Positions 8,850 to 17,016 of a stretch of DNA of 64,000 bases are shown here, in pieces (the first letter of the stretch is position 1; each line of letters opens with the position of its first letter). Location: contig NC_020516.1 of NCBI RefSeq assembly GCF_000349945.1, forward strand, positions 1,984,001-2,048,000, read 5' to 3'. Source of the DNA: Azoarcus sp. KH32C. GTDB taxonomy: Bacteria > Pseudomonadota > Gammaproteobacteria > Burkholderiales > Rhodocyclaceae. Below the pieces are notes generated by a model. It worked only from the letters and a program-made list of their open reading frames with translations, had not been told where the DNA came from and searched no databases. The translations under genes and the position numbers were made by a program.

Positions 8850-9650
8850 TCAGACGCGGGCGGCGCTCAGCGTGACCGGCTTCAGGTCGGCGTCCATACA
8901 GGCGGCCAGTAGCCGGGGCAGGACCTGCAGGATCACGGGGGTGCCGTGATCGTCGCGTGCCGCGTTGGCGTCATGGAGCAGCAGGATGTCGCCGGGGCGC
9001 AAGCCGTCGAGCAGGCGGGCGGCCACGGACTGGGGATTGCCGTTGCGCGTGTCGTAGGCGCGGCGCGTCCAGGCGGCGAGTTGCAAGTCCAGTCGCGCGA
9101 GTGCCGGTTCGAGGAAGGGATTGCGCAGGCCGGCCGGGGCGCGGAAGAAGCGCGGGGTAACCCCGCAGGCGTCTTCGATCGTGCGTTGAGCGGCGGCGAT
9201 TTCGTTGTGCAGCCAACGGGTGCCGCGCAGCGAGAAGGTTTTCAGGTGGCGCTGGCTGTGGTTTTCGACGGCGTGGCCGCGGGCGATGATCTCGCGGGCG
9301 ATCGCGGGATGGCGACGGACTGCGTCGCCGATCACGAAGAAAGTCGCCTGGGCGCCGTGGCGATCCAGCAGGTCGAGTACCCGCGGAGTGACCTCCGGAT
9401 CGGGCCCGTCGTCGATCGTGATGGCGATTTCGCGGCGTGCGGCGGAAGAGTCCGGCAAGCGCGTCCAGTTCGGCCCGAGCAGGCGGCAACGCGGGAGGAG
9501 GCCGGCCGCGGTGATGATGCCGTGATTGGCCGCGATCGCCCCGAGCGCCCAGGGCCAGGCCTCGGGGCGGAGCAGGACACCCGCCGCCGCGGCCGCGTGC
9601 AGGGCGGCCGAGGCGTGGATCAGCGGCCCGGGTTTCCAGGGGCGGGGCAC
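8850..9650 (-). CDS. Polysaccharide deacetylase (NodB domain, carbohydrate esterase 4)
   Basis: The 266-residue protein holds the CE4 motifs: TIDDGPDPE (catalytic base and metal Asp), ENHSQRH (HX3H metal ligands), RAPAGLRNP, and HDAN near the end. Residues about 10-50 are hydrophobic, suggesting membrane attachment ahead of a catalytic domain facing the periplasm. The chosen GTG at 9650 overlaps the end of the exporter gene by 31 bases; the open frame above that is a shadow. Family members remove N-acetyl groups from polysaccharides or amino-sugar lipids. Its place inside the pigment operon suggests it acts on the sugar that carries the polyene, which is inference. Confidence 0.85.
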   Translation of the reverse strand: MPRPWKPGPLIHASAALHAAAAAGVLLRPEAWPWALGAIAANHGIITAAGLLPRCRLLGPNWTRLPDSSAARREIAITIDDGPDPEVTPRVLDLLDRHGAQATFFVIGDAVRRHPAIAREIIARGHAVENHSQRHLKTFSLRGTRWLHNEIAAAQRTIEDACGVTPRFFRAPAGLRNPFLEPALARLDLQLAAWTRRAYDTRNGNPQSVAARLLDGLRPGDILLLHDANAARDDHGTPVILQVLPRLLAACMDADLKPVTLSAARV

Positions 9651-12007
9651 GAGGGTCTCACGAGGACGGCGGAAAAGATCAGGGCCAGGATGGCGCCCGG
9701 GCCGACGGTGCAGCCGAAGGCTTGCAGCACGGGCACCGACGAGAAGGCCAGCACGCCAAACCCGGTGACGGTGGTCAGGTTGGCGAAGAGCAGCGATGCG
9801 AGCGTGCGCGGTGCGGGTGTCGAGGCGACGGTGTCGTTGTCGAAGAAGAGTGCGTAGTTGGAGCCGACTGCGACGATCAGCAGCAGTCCGACGAGGTGCA
9901 GGATCGTCAGCGATACGCCCGCCGTGACGAGTCCCGCGATGACGACCAGCACGGCGGCCGCGAGCGGCGTCATGACCTGCAGGACGCGCATCGGATGCCG
10001 CAAGGCGAATCCCAGCAGCACGATGATCGCGACGAGACCGGCGCACGACAGTATGGCCGCCTCGCGCAGGTAGCCGGAGTAGAGGCGCTCGGATTCGCCC
10101 TTCATGTCGATGAATAGCGCATCCGGCGCGGTCCGGGCGAGTGCCGTGCGCACGCGCTCGGCATCGACCGACTGTGCGTGCGGGCCGCTCGTCGGGGCGC
10201 GCAGGGGGATCAGCGCGCTCCATCCGCCGTTTTGCGCGATCAGCATGGAGTCGACGGCGAGAGCGAAGCTGGTGCCGGCAAGGGCTTCCTGCGTCAGCAG
10301 GGGGCGCGAGCGGGCAGCCTCGACATCGGCGATGAAGGGGGCGAGGCGAGCGGCCGGGAGTGGCAATCCGGCCGTGGCGGGAGCGAGGCGGCGCTCGAGT
10401 GTTCCGGCGTCCGGCAGGCTCGCACGGCGCGCAGTTTGGAGGGCCTGGGAAGGCAGGTAGCGGGCGGGGCTCTCGTAGCTGCCGATCGCACCGTCATCGA
10501 TCAGGCCATCGAGCTGCGCGCCGACCGCTTCCGCGGCCCCGAGCGTGGCGTCCGGGGTCTCCCCCCTGACCACGATCATGTAGCGCACGTCCGGCGCCCC
10601 CAGGTCGCTGCGCAATTGCATGTCCAGGGCCTGATCGGCATCCGGAACCGGGCTGAGCGCCGACAACTCGCGGTTCCACACCGTGTCGCGCTGGACCCAG
10701 ACGATGCCGGCCGCGACCAGCGCGACGACGATCAGCGCGCCGCGCAGGGGATGCGCCGCCTTGACGAGCGCGGCCAGACGTTCGCCGAAGGGCGTGACGT
10801 CGCGGATCGCGAAGTCCGACGGGAGCAAGTGCGGCAGGACGAAGCGCGTGCTGAGCGCAGCGGCAATCAGCCCGGCGATCGTGTATAGCCCGAGTTGAGA
10901 AAGGCCCGGAAAGCCGGAAAACATCAGCGCCGCGAAGCCGCAGATAGAGGTCATCACGCCGAGGCGGATAGTCGGCCAGAATGCCGGGCGCGCGATCGAG
11001 CCGTCTGCTTGGGGCGACGTCTTGTTGTCGGACTGGACGAACAGGTAGATCGCGTAGTCCACGGCTTCGCCGATCAGCGTGGTGCCGAAACCGAGCGTGA
11101 TGCCGTGCACCGTACCGAATCCCAGGCTGACTGCGACGATGCCCGCCAGTGCTCCCGAAACGACGGGCAGCAGGCCCAACACCAGCGCGGTCGGCGACCG
11201 GTAGATGAAGAGCAGCAGGGCGACGATCAGCGAGGTCGAGATGATTGCGAGGCGGCTGACTTCGTCCTGGATGCCTGACCGCGATGCGACCGCGAATACC
11301 CCCGGGCCGGTCAGCAGCAACCTGATTTCGGCAGGGCTCTTGCCGGCGTCGGCGACGGCTCGAATGAAAGCCGCGCGCAAGGTCTCGATCGCGGCCTGCT
11401 GCCCGTCGAGGTCGGAACCGGAAGCCCGCGTCTGCGCGAGAAGCAGCGCTCGCGAACCATCGCGCGACGCCCAGATGCCGTCGGACGTGGCGGGCCGGCT
11501 GCCGCCGTCGAGGCGCTCAAGGAGCTGCATCAGCTCGCCGGTTGGGTCGCGCGGCAGAAGCGACTTGGTCAGCATGCCCACGGGGGAGGCGAGCAGGTCG
11601 ACCGATTCGGCGATCGCCTCATGCAGCCCGTTTTCGGTGAAACGCTCCGGCGTGACGGCGGGGCTCAGCAGGTAGCGGTTGTCGAACAGCAGCTTCTGGT
11701 CGCGTTCCCGATGGACGGCTTCGCCGTTGGAGACGCTTACGAACGCGGGGTCGTTGCGCAAGGCCGTGCCGAGCGCGCGAGACACTGTTGCACGCGTCTC
11801 ACTGTCGCCCCCTTCGATGCCGACCAGCAGGAGCCGGGACACCATGCCGTCGCGCAGCTGGTCGATCAGCAGGCGCTGTTCGGCGGTCGGTGCGTCCGGC
11901 AGGAAGGCCGACAGGTCGGTCGTGAAGCGCGTCTGGACGATGACGGCAATGCTGGCGACGACGAGGCTCAGCCACAGCAGCAGTGCGGCGAGCGGGCGAC
12001 GCTTCAC
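9620..12007 (-). CDS. MMPL/RND-family exporter of the aryl polyene cluster (ApeM-type)
   Basis: The 795-residue integral membrane protein has the MMPL layout: one N-terminal membrane segment, a large periplasmic domain, about five helices (residues 245-400), a second segment and periplasmic domain, and about five more helices. Sequences such as GEAVDYAIYLFVQ and VGSNYALFF match the conserved polar positions of helix 4 in each half. It probably lifts the polyene lipid from the inner membrane towards the LolA-like carrier encoded just upstream (4-bp ATGA overlap). The proton motive force is the expected driver. Confidence 0.9.
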   Translation of the reverse strand: MKRRPLAALLLWLSLVVASIAVIVQTRFTTDLSAFLPDAPTAEQRLLIDQLRDGMVSRLLLVGIEGGDSETRATVSRALGTALRNDPAFVSVSNGEAVHRERDQKLLFDNRYLLSPAVTPERFTENGLHEAIAESVDLLASPVGMLTKSLLPRDPTGELMQLLERLDGGSRPATSDGIWASRDGSRALLLAQTRASGSDLDGQQAAIETLRAAFIRAVADAGKSPAEIRLLLTGPGVFAVASRSGIQDEVSRLAIISTSLIVALLLFIYRSPTALVLGLLPVVSGALAGIVAVSLGFGTVHGITLGFGTTLIGEAVDYAIYLFVQSDNKTSPQADGSIARPAFWPTIRLGVMTSICGFAALMFSGFPGLSQLGLYTIAGLIAAALSTRFVLPHLLPSDFAIRDVTPFGERLAALVKAAHPLRGALIVVALVAAGIVWVQRDTVWNRELSALSPVPDADQALDMQLRSDLGAPDVRYMIVVRGETPDATLGAAEAVGAQLDGLIDDGAIGSYESPARYLPSQALQTARRASLPDAGTLERRLAPATAGLPLPAARLAPFIADVEAARSRPLLTQEALAGTSFALAVDSMLIAQNGGWSALIPLRAPTSGPHAQSVDAERVRTALARTAPDALFIDMKGESERLYSGYLREAAILSCAGLVAIIVLLGFALRHPMRVLQVMTPLAAAVLVVIAGLVTAGVSLTILHLVGLLLIVAVGSNYALFFDNDTVASTPAPRTLASLLFANLTTVTGFGVLAFSSVPVLQAFGCTVGPGAILALIFSAVLVRPSCPAPGNPGR

Positions 12008-12609
12008 TGCGTGCCCCCGGCGGCGGCGATCTCCATCACCGACCGGTCGCCATCTGCCTGGCGGATCTCGATCTCGCGCAACAGGCCGCGACTACCCTTG
12101 ATGTCGATGCGCAGCACGAGCTCGGCCATCCGCGGGTCCCGCGGCAGCAGCGTCAGCGTCCAGTTGTCGGGACTTCCCGCCAGATGGAGCGCGTAAGTGC
12201 GCTCGAGCGTTGCGCGGTCGCCCGCCAGCGTCGCGCGGATGCTGTCGACGAAGGCCGCGACTTCACGGTAGTCGGAAAGCTGCACGACATACTGCTTCTT
12301 GCCGCGATTGACGGTGACGGTATTGCCTTCGAGCACCAGCGATTCGGGCTTGGGCTTCAGTGTGATCTTCTCGAGGCGGTCCGGTGCGCGAAAGCGCAAC
12401 TCGCCAGACGATTCCACCGGCTGATCGAGGACCGCGAGGTACTTGCGCTCGACGAAGGTCGCCTGGCCACTGGTCTGGCGACTCAGGGATTGCATCAGGC
12501 GATCGACGGTCCAGTCCGGCGAGGCAGCAAAGCCGGCGGCGCAGCCCAGCAGCGACCACGCGGCGAGCAGGCCGAACCACAGCCGACGGGAAAACCGGAC
12601 GACACTCAC
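12004..12609 (-). CDS. LolA-like outer membrane lipoprotein/lipid carrier (ApeL-type)
   Basis: The 201-residue protein starts at a GTG preceded by GGAG six bases upstream. A signal peptide is visible (arginines, then LWFGLLAAWSLLGCAAGFAA), followed by a LolA-like beta domain with DRLMQSLSRQ near its start and GSRGLLREIEIRQADGDRS near its end. LolA proteins carry lipidated cargo across the periplasm; pigment clusters often hold a dedicated copy. The cysteine in the signal region (GCAAG) could be a lipobox, but LolA carriers are normally soluble, so I prefer a cleaved signal. It lies 16 bases after the acyltransferase. Confidence 0.82.
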   Translation of the reverse strand: MSVVRFSRRLWFGLLAAWSLLGCAAGFAASPDWTVDRLMQSLSRQTSGQATFVERKYLAVLDQPVESSGELRFRAPDRLEKITLKPKPESLVLEGNTVTVNRGKKQYVVQLSDYREVAAFVDSIRATLAGDRATLERTYALHLAGSPDNWTLTLLPRDPRMAELVLRIDIKGSRGLLREIEIRQADGDRSVMEIAAAGGTQ

Positions 12610-12625
12610 ATTGCACTCCAAGGGG

Positions 12626-13573
12626 TCAGCGCGCTTCGCGTGAGCGCGCACTCTGCCAGAAATCGAAGAAATTGAACCAGTTGTACGGGGCACTGCGTGC
12701 GTAGTGCTCCAGGCGCCCGACGTAATGCAGCAGCGCGACCCGCTGCATCTCGGAGCGGTTGTCGCGCGTCGCCGTCGAAAAATCCGCGATTTGCTCGAAA
12801 TGCAGGTCGTAGCGATTGCCGCCGCGGTAGAGTCCGACCATCAGGAACACGGGGCGTTTCATCATCGCCGCCATGCGCCACGGTCCGAGTGGGAAATCGG
12901 CTGCCGAGCCGAAGAAGTCGACGGCCGCGGTGCCGTCCTGGTCGAGGCTGCGGTCGGCCAGGATGCCGACCAGCGAACCGTCGTCGAGCCGCTCCTTGAC
13001 CTGCAGCATCGACTCCAGGCGGCCGAGCGGAATGATGTCCTGATGCGCGGCGGGGTTGATCGCCGCCAACGTCTCATTGACCTTGCGGGCGTTTTCCTCG
13101 TACATCACCATCGCGACCCGCGCCCCGAGGCCGTGCCGCCCCAACGTGCGCAGCACCTCGAAGCTGCCCAGGTGAGCACCCATCAGCAGCACGCCTTCGC
13201 CGCGTGCAACGCAGGCCCGGATCTCCTCGCCGCCGTGGATGTGGATGTCGAACAGATCGTCCCGGTCGTTCACGAGATAGACCCGATCGTGGATCGTCGA
13301 GGCGAAGGTGAAGAAGTGCCGCAGCAGATCGCGAATCGACGGACGGCGGCCGAGTACGCGCTGAAGCCAGTTGCGCGACTCCCGCCGGGCAGTCGGCGAG
13401 AAGGCCAGGAAATAGGTCGCGATCAGCCACAGCACGACGCGGGCGGTGCGCCGTCCCAGCCGCAGCGAGATACAGGTCATCAGGCGCAGCGTGGCCTGAT
13501 TGCTGCGCTCGGGCTTTTGGGCCCATTCGGCCTGCACGCGGCGGGTGGATACGTCGACCGAGGGGCGGCTCAT
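12626..13573 (-). CDS. LpxL/HtrB-like lipid acyltransferase
   Basis: The 315-residue protein belongs to the lysophospholipid/lipid A acyltransferase family. GAHLGSFEVL contains the HX4E catalytic motif, and a hydrophobic segment near residues 45-65 (ARVVLWLIATYFLAF) suggests membrane anchoring. The ATG start overlaps the upstream hotdog gene stop as ATGA. It may transfer the finished polyene or a companion fatty acyl chain to a lipid acceptor. The cluster thus has two acyltransferases of different families, this one and the PlsC-like protein at 3891. Confidence 0.85.
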   Translation of the reverse strand: MSRPSVDVSTRRVQAEWAQKPERSNQATLRLMTCISLRLGRRTARVVLWLIATYFLAFSPTARRESRNWLQRVLGRRPSIRDLLRHFFTFASTIHDRVYLVNDRDDLFDIHIHGGEEIRACVARGEGVLLMGAHLGSFEVLRTLGRHGLGARVAMVMYEENARKVNETLAAINPAAHQDIIPLGRLESMLQVKERLDDGSLVGILADRSLDQDGTAAVDFFGSAADFPLGPWRMAAMMKRPVFLMVGLYRGGNRYDLHFEQIADFSTATRDNRSEMQRVALLHYVGRLEHYARSAPYNWFNFFDFWQSARSREAR

Positions 13574-13872
13574 GCTGCCGGAACCTTGAGCGAGCCCGTC
13601 GCGACCGCATCCGAGCCGTCGACGATGTCGAAGCGCCACGCGCCCGAGGGCTGCTGCGTGAGCCGGATCACGAGCCGCGTGCCGGGGGCGACGGGGCGGA
13701 GGAACTTGGCCGAGGCGATGTCGCAGGGCGGGACCGTTCGTCCGAGGACATCGCCCAGTGCCTTGGCCGCCCAACCGAGAAGCACCACGCCCGGCAGGAT
13801 GGGGCGCCCGGGGAAGTGGCCGGCGAAGGCGGGATGGTCGGCAGCGACCGTGACCGAGGTCTCGTGGATCAT
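13570..13872 (-). CDS. Small hotdog-fold dehydratase (ApeI-type)
   Basis: The 100-residue protein is one hotdog domain with HPAFAGHFPGRPILPGVVLL, the FabA/FabZ-like active-site region, and AKFLRPVAPG, a usual FabZ strand. It is shorter than FabZ (about 150 residues) but of normal size for the ApeI group. It probably works with the dehydratase at 6239 in the polyene cycle. It shares 4-bp ATGA junctions with both neighbours. Confidence 0.83.
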   Translation of the reverse strand: MIHETSVTVAADHPAFAGHFPGRPILPGVVLLGWAAKALGDVLGRTVPPCDIASAKFLRPVAPGTRLVIRLTQQPSGAWRFDIVDGSDAVATGSLKVPAA

Positions 13873-15233
13873 GACCGGTCCGTTCCCCGGCGGCTCTGCG
13901 CGATCAGGGTTTCGAGCGCGGCGCGGGGCAGCTTGCCGGTCGCGTTGCGCGGCAGCGCGTCTGCGAAGAGCAGCGGACGCGGCAGGAACAGCGGATCGAT
14001 CCGCTCGCGCAAGGCATGGAGCAGGCTGGCATGATCGAGCGTCGGCGCGACGACCACCGCCATCAGGCGCGTGACGCCGTCGACTTGTTCATCGTCCGGC
14101 ATCAGGAAGCACCCGTCGACGACGCCAGGAATCGCGTTGAGCTGGTGGTTGAGGTAGGAGAGCGAACTACGCTTGCCCGCGATATTCACGAGGTCGGCGG
14201 AACGGCCATGCAGCAGGAAGCGATCGGCCGACACCGGCTCGATGATGTCGTTGAGGACCGTCGGCGTGTCGATGTGGCCGCCCTGGGCTCGCACCTGGTC
14301 GCCCTCTTCGACCAGCGTGACGCCGCGGAAGAGCTGCCATTCGCTCGTCTGCGCCGTACTGCGAGTCGCGAGCTGGCCGGTTTCGGTGCAGCCGTAGATT
14401 TCGAGCAGCGGGCATTGCAGTGCTGTCTCGATCTCGGCGGCGAGATTGCCGGACAAGGGGGCGGTCGCCGAAAGGACGAGATCGGCCTTCGGCAATGCGA
14501 TTCCCGCGCCGAGCAGGGTGCGTAGGTGGAATGGCGTCGATACCAGCGCGCGCGGATGCGGGGACGCCTCCAGCGCGGAGACGATGTCCGCCGGGTAGAA
14601 GGGGCGCCCGGCCCACATCGCGCCGCCCCCGAGCATCGCCAGCAACACGGTTGATTCGAAGCCGTACATGTGTTGAGGGGGAACCGTGCCGATCAAGGTG
14701 AATCGGTCTTCCGCCCGCAGTGCCAGACGGTCTGCTTCGGCGGCGATGTTGCGAACCAGCGAGCCCCAGGTCTTGCGATGCGGCAGCGGTGTGCCCGTCG
14801 AGCCGGAAGTGAAGACGTAGGCGACGCACTGTGCCGGATCGACCAATGGAATCGCGCCGTCGAATTCCGCGGGCGGCAGCTGGGGGTAATGGCACTGCGG
14901 CAGCTCGATGTCGCACGGCAGGGTGTCGGTGAGGCAGAACACATCGGGCGCGAAGGCGAGGAGCTGACGGACCGTCTCCGGCGTGTGGGTCGATGGCAGC
15001 AGGCTGATCTTGCCGGTCATCACCGAGGCGGCGAGCCCCACGGCGAAGCGGTAGCGGTCGGCGCAGACGTTCAGTACGTGCTTGCCGGCCGGCAGTGCCC
15101 GGGCGAGTTGCTCGACGTCGGACAGGAAGCGTGCGACGGAGATACGCTCGTCGCCGCGCCAGGCGAGCGGGGCATTGAGACTGGCGTGGCGCAGCAGCGG
15201 CAGGCCTGACGCAACAGACACGGAGTTCATCAT
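13869..15233 (-). CDS. AMP-dependent acyl/aryl ligase (ApeH-type)
   Basis: This 454-residue adenylating enzyme has the phosphate loop TSGSTGTPLPHRKTW, the motif YGCTETGQLATR, and a late NATGKLPRAAL segment with the catalytic Lys. It should activate the hydroxybenzoate starter (or an acyl chain) with ATP and load it on the ACP encoded two genes upstream. Two ATG codons in tandem overlap the stop of the membrane-protein gene. The chorismatase at 2832 offers an obvious substrate source. Substrate choice is inferred from context. Confidence 0.86.
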   Translation of the reverse strand: MMNSVSVASGLPLLRHASLNAPLAWRGDERISVARFLSDVEQLARALPAGKHVLNVCADRYRFAVGLAASVMTGKISLLPSTHTPETVRQLLAFAPDVFCLTDTLPCDIELPQCHYPQLPPAEFDGAIPLVDPAQCVAYVFTSGSTGTPLPHRKTWGSLVRNIAAEADRLALRAEDRFTLIGTVPPQHMYGFESTVLLAMLGGGAMWAGRPFYPADIVSALEASPHPRALVSTPFHLRTLLGAGIALPKADLVLSATAPLSGNLAAEIETALQCPLLEIYGCTETGQLATRSTAQTSEWQLFRGVTLVEEGDQVRAQGGHIDTPTVLNDIIEPVSADRFLLHGRSADLVNIAGKRSSLSYLNHQLNAIPGVVDGCFLMPDDEQVDGVTRLMAVVVAPTLDHASLLHALRERIDPLFLPRPLLFADALPRNATGKLPRAALETLIAQSRRGTDRS

Positions 15234-15901
15234 TCGAAGGGGGAGGGAATTCGGGACGCTGCAGAGGCCGCCGTGCTGCGCCGATAAGCGCGGATCGCGT
15301 CGATGATGTTGCTGCGGTCTTCGGGCAGCAGGCGCTGGCGGACGAGGTATTCCGCAACGAACATGACTCCGACGAGCGGCCAGTTGAGCAGGTTCGCAAA
15401 CGTCGACCAGACCGTGGCGGGCGCACAGACGAAGAGGATTGCCGAGGTGCCCGTCATCATGCCGAAGAACACCGTCCAGGCGAGCGTTACCTGCCGCGTG
15501 TAGCGGGTCGAGGCGGGACTGATTTCTCCGTGGATCATTTCGGCGATGCCGGTGCACAGCGGTTTGCGTCCCGCCGCGAGAGTGCGGCCGAAGCCGATGG
15601 CGAGCAGGAGGTTCAGACCGAAGTGCTGCACGAAGAACAGCCAGTCGACGTTGTGCGCGAGCGTCGGCCACAGGGCGGCGAGTGCGGCCGTGGCGGCGGC
15701 GAGCAGGGCCAGCAGCACAGGGCGCTGAGGCGAATGCCAGGCGAAGGCCGCGGCGCCCGCGGCGAACGGGCCGATTGCGAGCATCGCCCCCCAGTCCGAC
15801 GATTCCACCAGCGCGCTGGCGTAATGGGCGGCCACCGCCGACGCGGCGACGATCAGGCCGATGGCGAGCACGCGAGCCGCACGTGCAATGCCGGGGTTCA
15901 T
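15230..15901 (-). CDS. COG4648-type membrane protein of the pigment operon (ApeG-type)
   Basis: The 223-residue hydrophobic protein has six or so predicted membrane segments and belongs to the conserved membrane proteins regularly found beside the ACP and ligase in aryl polyene clusters. No catalytic motif is recognised and its function is not established. It has ATGA junctions with the ACP upstream and the ligase downstream, so it is made in step with them. Confidence 0.8.
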   Translation of the reverse strand: MNPGIARAARVLAIGLIVAASAVAAHYASALVESSDWGAMLAIGPFAAGAAAFAWHSPQRPVLLALLAAATAALAALWPTLAHNVDWLFFVQHFGLNLLLAIGFGRTLAAGRKPLCTGIAEMIHGEISPASTRYTRQVTLAWTVFFGMMTGTSAILFVCAPATVWSTFANLLNWPLVGVMFVAEYLVRQRLLPEDRSNIIDAIRAYRRSTAASAASRIPSPFE

Positions 15902-16188
15902 TTTGTGCGGTGGGCCGCGATGTACTCGGTGAGGCTCCGCAGCGAGCGGAAGATGTTGACGTTGTCCTCGTTGTCGGCGCGCAGCTGGAAGCCGAAGCGC
16001 TTGGATACCACCAGCGCCACTTCCAGGATGTCGATCGAATCCAGGCCGAGGCCTTCGCCGAACAGTGGATCGTCGGCGGGAATCGCGGCCGGGGTCAGAT
16101 CGAGGTTCAGGGCTTCAACGACGAGGCCGGCGACTTCCAGACGCAGGGCATCGAGGTCGGCAGCGGAGAGGTTTGCAGGAACGTTCAT
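15898..16188 (-). CDS. Acyl carrier protein of the aryl polyene operon
   Basis: The 96-residue protein carries the phosphopantetheine site GLGLDSIDILEVAL, with Ser as attachment point. The ATG at 16188 is used; the open frame above it runs through non-coding sequence. It is the first gene of the long minus-strand operon and the only ACP in the cluster, whereas many aryl polyene clusters have two. Starter and growing chain would then share one carrier, unless another ACP is supplied from elsewhere. Confidence 0.9.
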   Translation of the reverse strand: MNVPANLSAADLDALRLEVAGLVVEALNLDLTPAAIPADDPLFGEGLGLDSIDILEVALVVSKRFGFQLRADNEDNVNIFRSLRSLTEYIAAHRTK

Positions 16189-16225
16189 GGATCTAGTTTT
16201 ACGGGCAAACCGGTGAAAACCTTGA

Positions 16226-16231
16226 ATTTTA
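16226..16231 (-). promoter_or_regulatory. Weak -10 candidate for the pigment operon
   Basis: On the minus strand TAAAAT lies 37 bases upstream of the ACP start. No convincing -35 hexamer is found at 16-18 bases, so activator help would be needed. The same hexamer appears in the candidate ahead of the ketosynthase gene. Confidence 0.3.
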
Positions 16232-16376
16232 CCCAAATCGACGCTCCCCTGCACACAGAGGTTACATTGACAATGCATCTTCCGGGGAAGGGGTCGATTA
16301 TCATGCATCAAGACCCGTGAGTTGGAGAGCGTCCCTCACAGCTCGAAACACAAACCTCGGTCAATGGACGGAAGCT

Positions 16377-16940
16377 GTGAACAAGGCATTTGTTAAGGAA
16401 AACGACGGTTCCGACGACGATGACGACATCCCCGTCGCGTCGCGCCTCCCCCCCGGTAGCAAGAACTACATGACGCGTCGTGGCTATGACGCACTGCGCG
16501 TCGAGCTCGACCAGCTCGTGCGCATCGAGCGGCCCAAGCTCGTCGAAACCGTCGCTTGGGCGGCGTCGAACGGCGATCGCTCGGAGAATGGTGATTACAT
16601 CTATGGCAAGAAGCGCCTACGCGAGATCGATCGGCGCATCCGCTTCCTGATCAAGCGCATCGAGAGTGCCGAGGTCGTCGACCCCGAGCGCCAGCAGGGC
16701 ATGGACCAGGTGTTCTTCGGCGCGACGGTGACGATCCTCGATGTCGAGGACGAGTCGGGTGAAGGCGAGCAGACCTGGCAGATCGTCGGCGTCGACGAGG
16801 CCGATGCGACTTCCGGCCGCATCAGCTGGATTTCGCCTCTGGCGCGCGCGCTCCTCAAGGCACGGGAAGGCGACGTCGTGCGCTTCATGAGTCCGGCCGG
16901 GCAGCGCGAAATCGAAGTCGTCGAGGTCCGCTACGTCTGA
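16377..16940 (+). CDS. greB: Transcription elongation factor GreB
   Basis: GreB binds the secondary channel of RNA polymerase and stimulates cleavage of backtracked RNA. The 187-residue protein has an acidic N-terminal tail (DGSDDDDD), the coiled-coil domain with NGDRSENGDYIYGKKRLREI carrying the acidic tip residues, and a C-terminal FKBP-like domain ending REIEVVEVRYV. The GTG at 16377 is chosen because GGAAG precedes it and MNKAFVKE is the usual start. YIYGKKRLREIDRRI marks GreB rather than GreA. It is divergent from the ACP gene. Confidence 0.93.
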   Translation: MNKAFVKENDGSDDDDDIPVASRLPPGSKNYMTRRGYDALRVELDQLVRIERPKLVETVAWAASNGDRSENGDYIYGKKRLREIDRRIRFLIKRIESAEVVDPERQQGMDQVFFGATVTILDVEDESGEGEQTWQIVGVDEADATSGRISWISPLARALLKAREGDVVRFMSPAGQREIEVVEVRYV

Positions 16941-16954
16941 ATCGTTCTGCGGGG

Positions 16955-16983
16955 GTTGAAATTCCGCGGGCCCGCTCCCATTT
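16955..16983 (+). promoter_or_regulatory. Sigma32-type heat-shock promoter of htpG
   Basis: GTTGAAA at 16955-16961 and TCCCATTT at 16976-16983 are separated by 14 bases. This matches the sigma32 pattern CTTGAAA-N12..14-CCCATNT at nearly every position. It ends 33 bases before the htpG ATG, fitting a heat-shock chaperone. Confidence 0.75.
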
Positions 16984-17016
16984 GAGGGCGGTCTAACCGC
17001 ACACGGAGTTCAACCC

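Noticed and set aside
12626..13774. N-terminal extension of the LpxL-like acyltransferase beyond 13573
   Set aside because: The extension runs through the hotdog gene in another frame; the ATGA at 13573 is the start.
16267..16272. TTGACA as a -35 for greB
   Set aside because: No -10-like hexamer lies at 16-18 bases from it.
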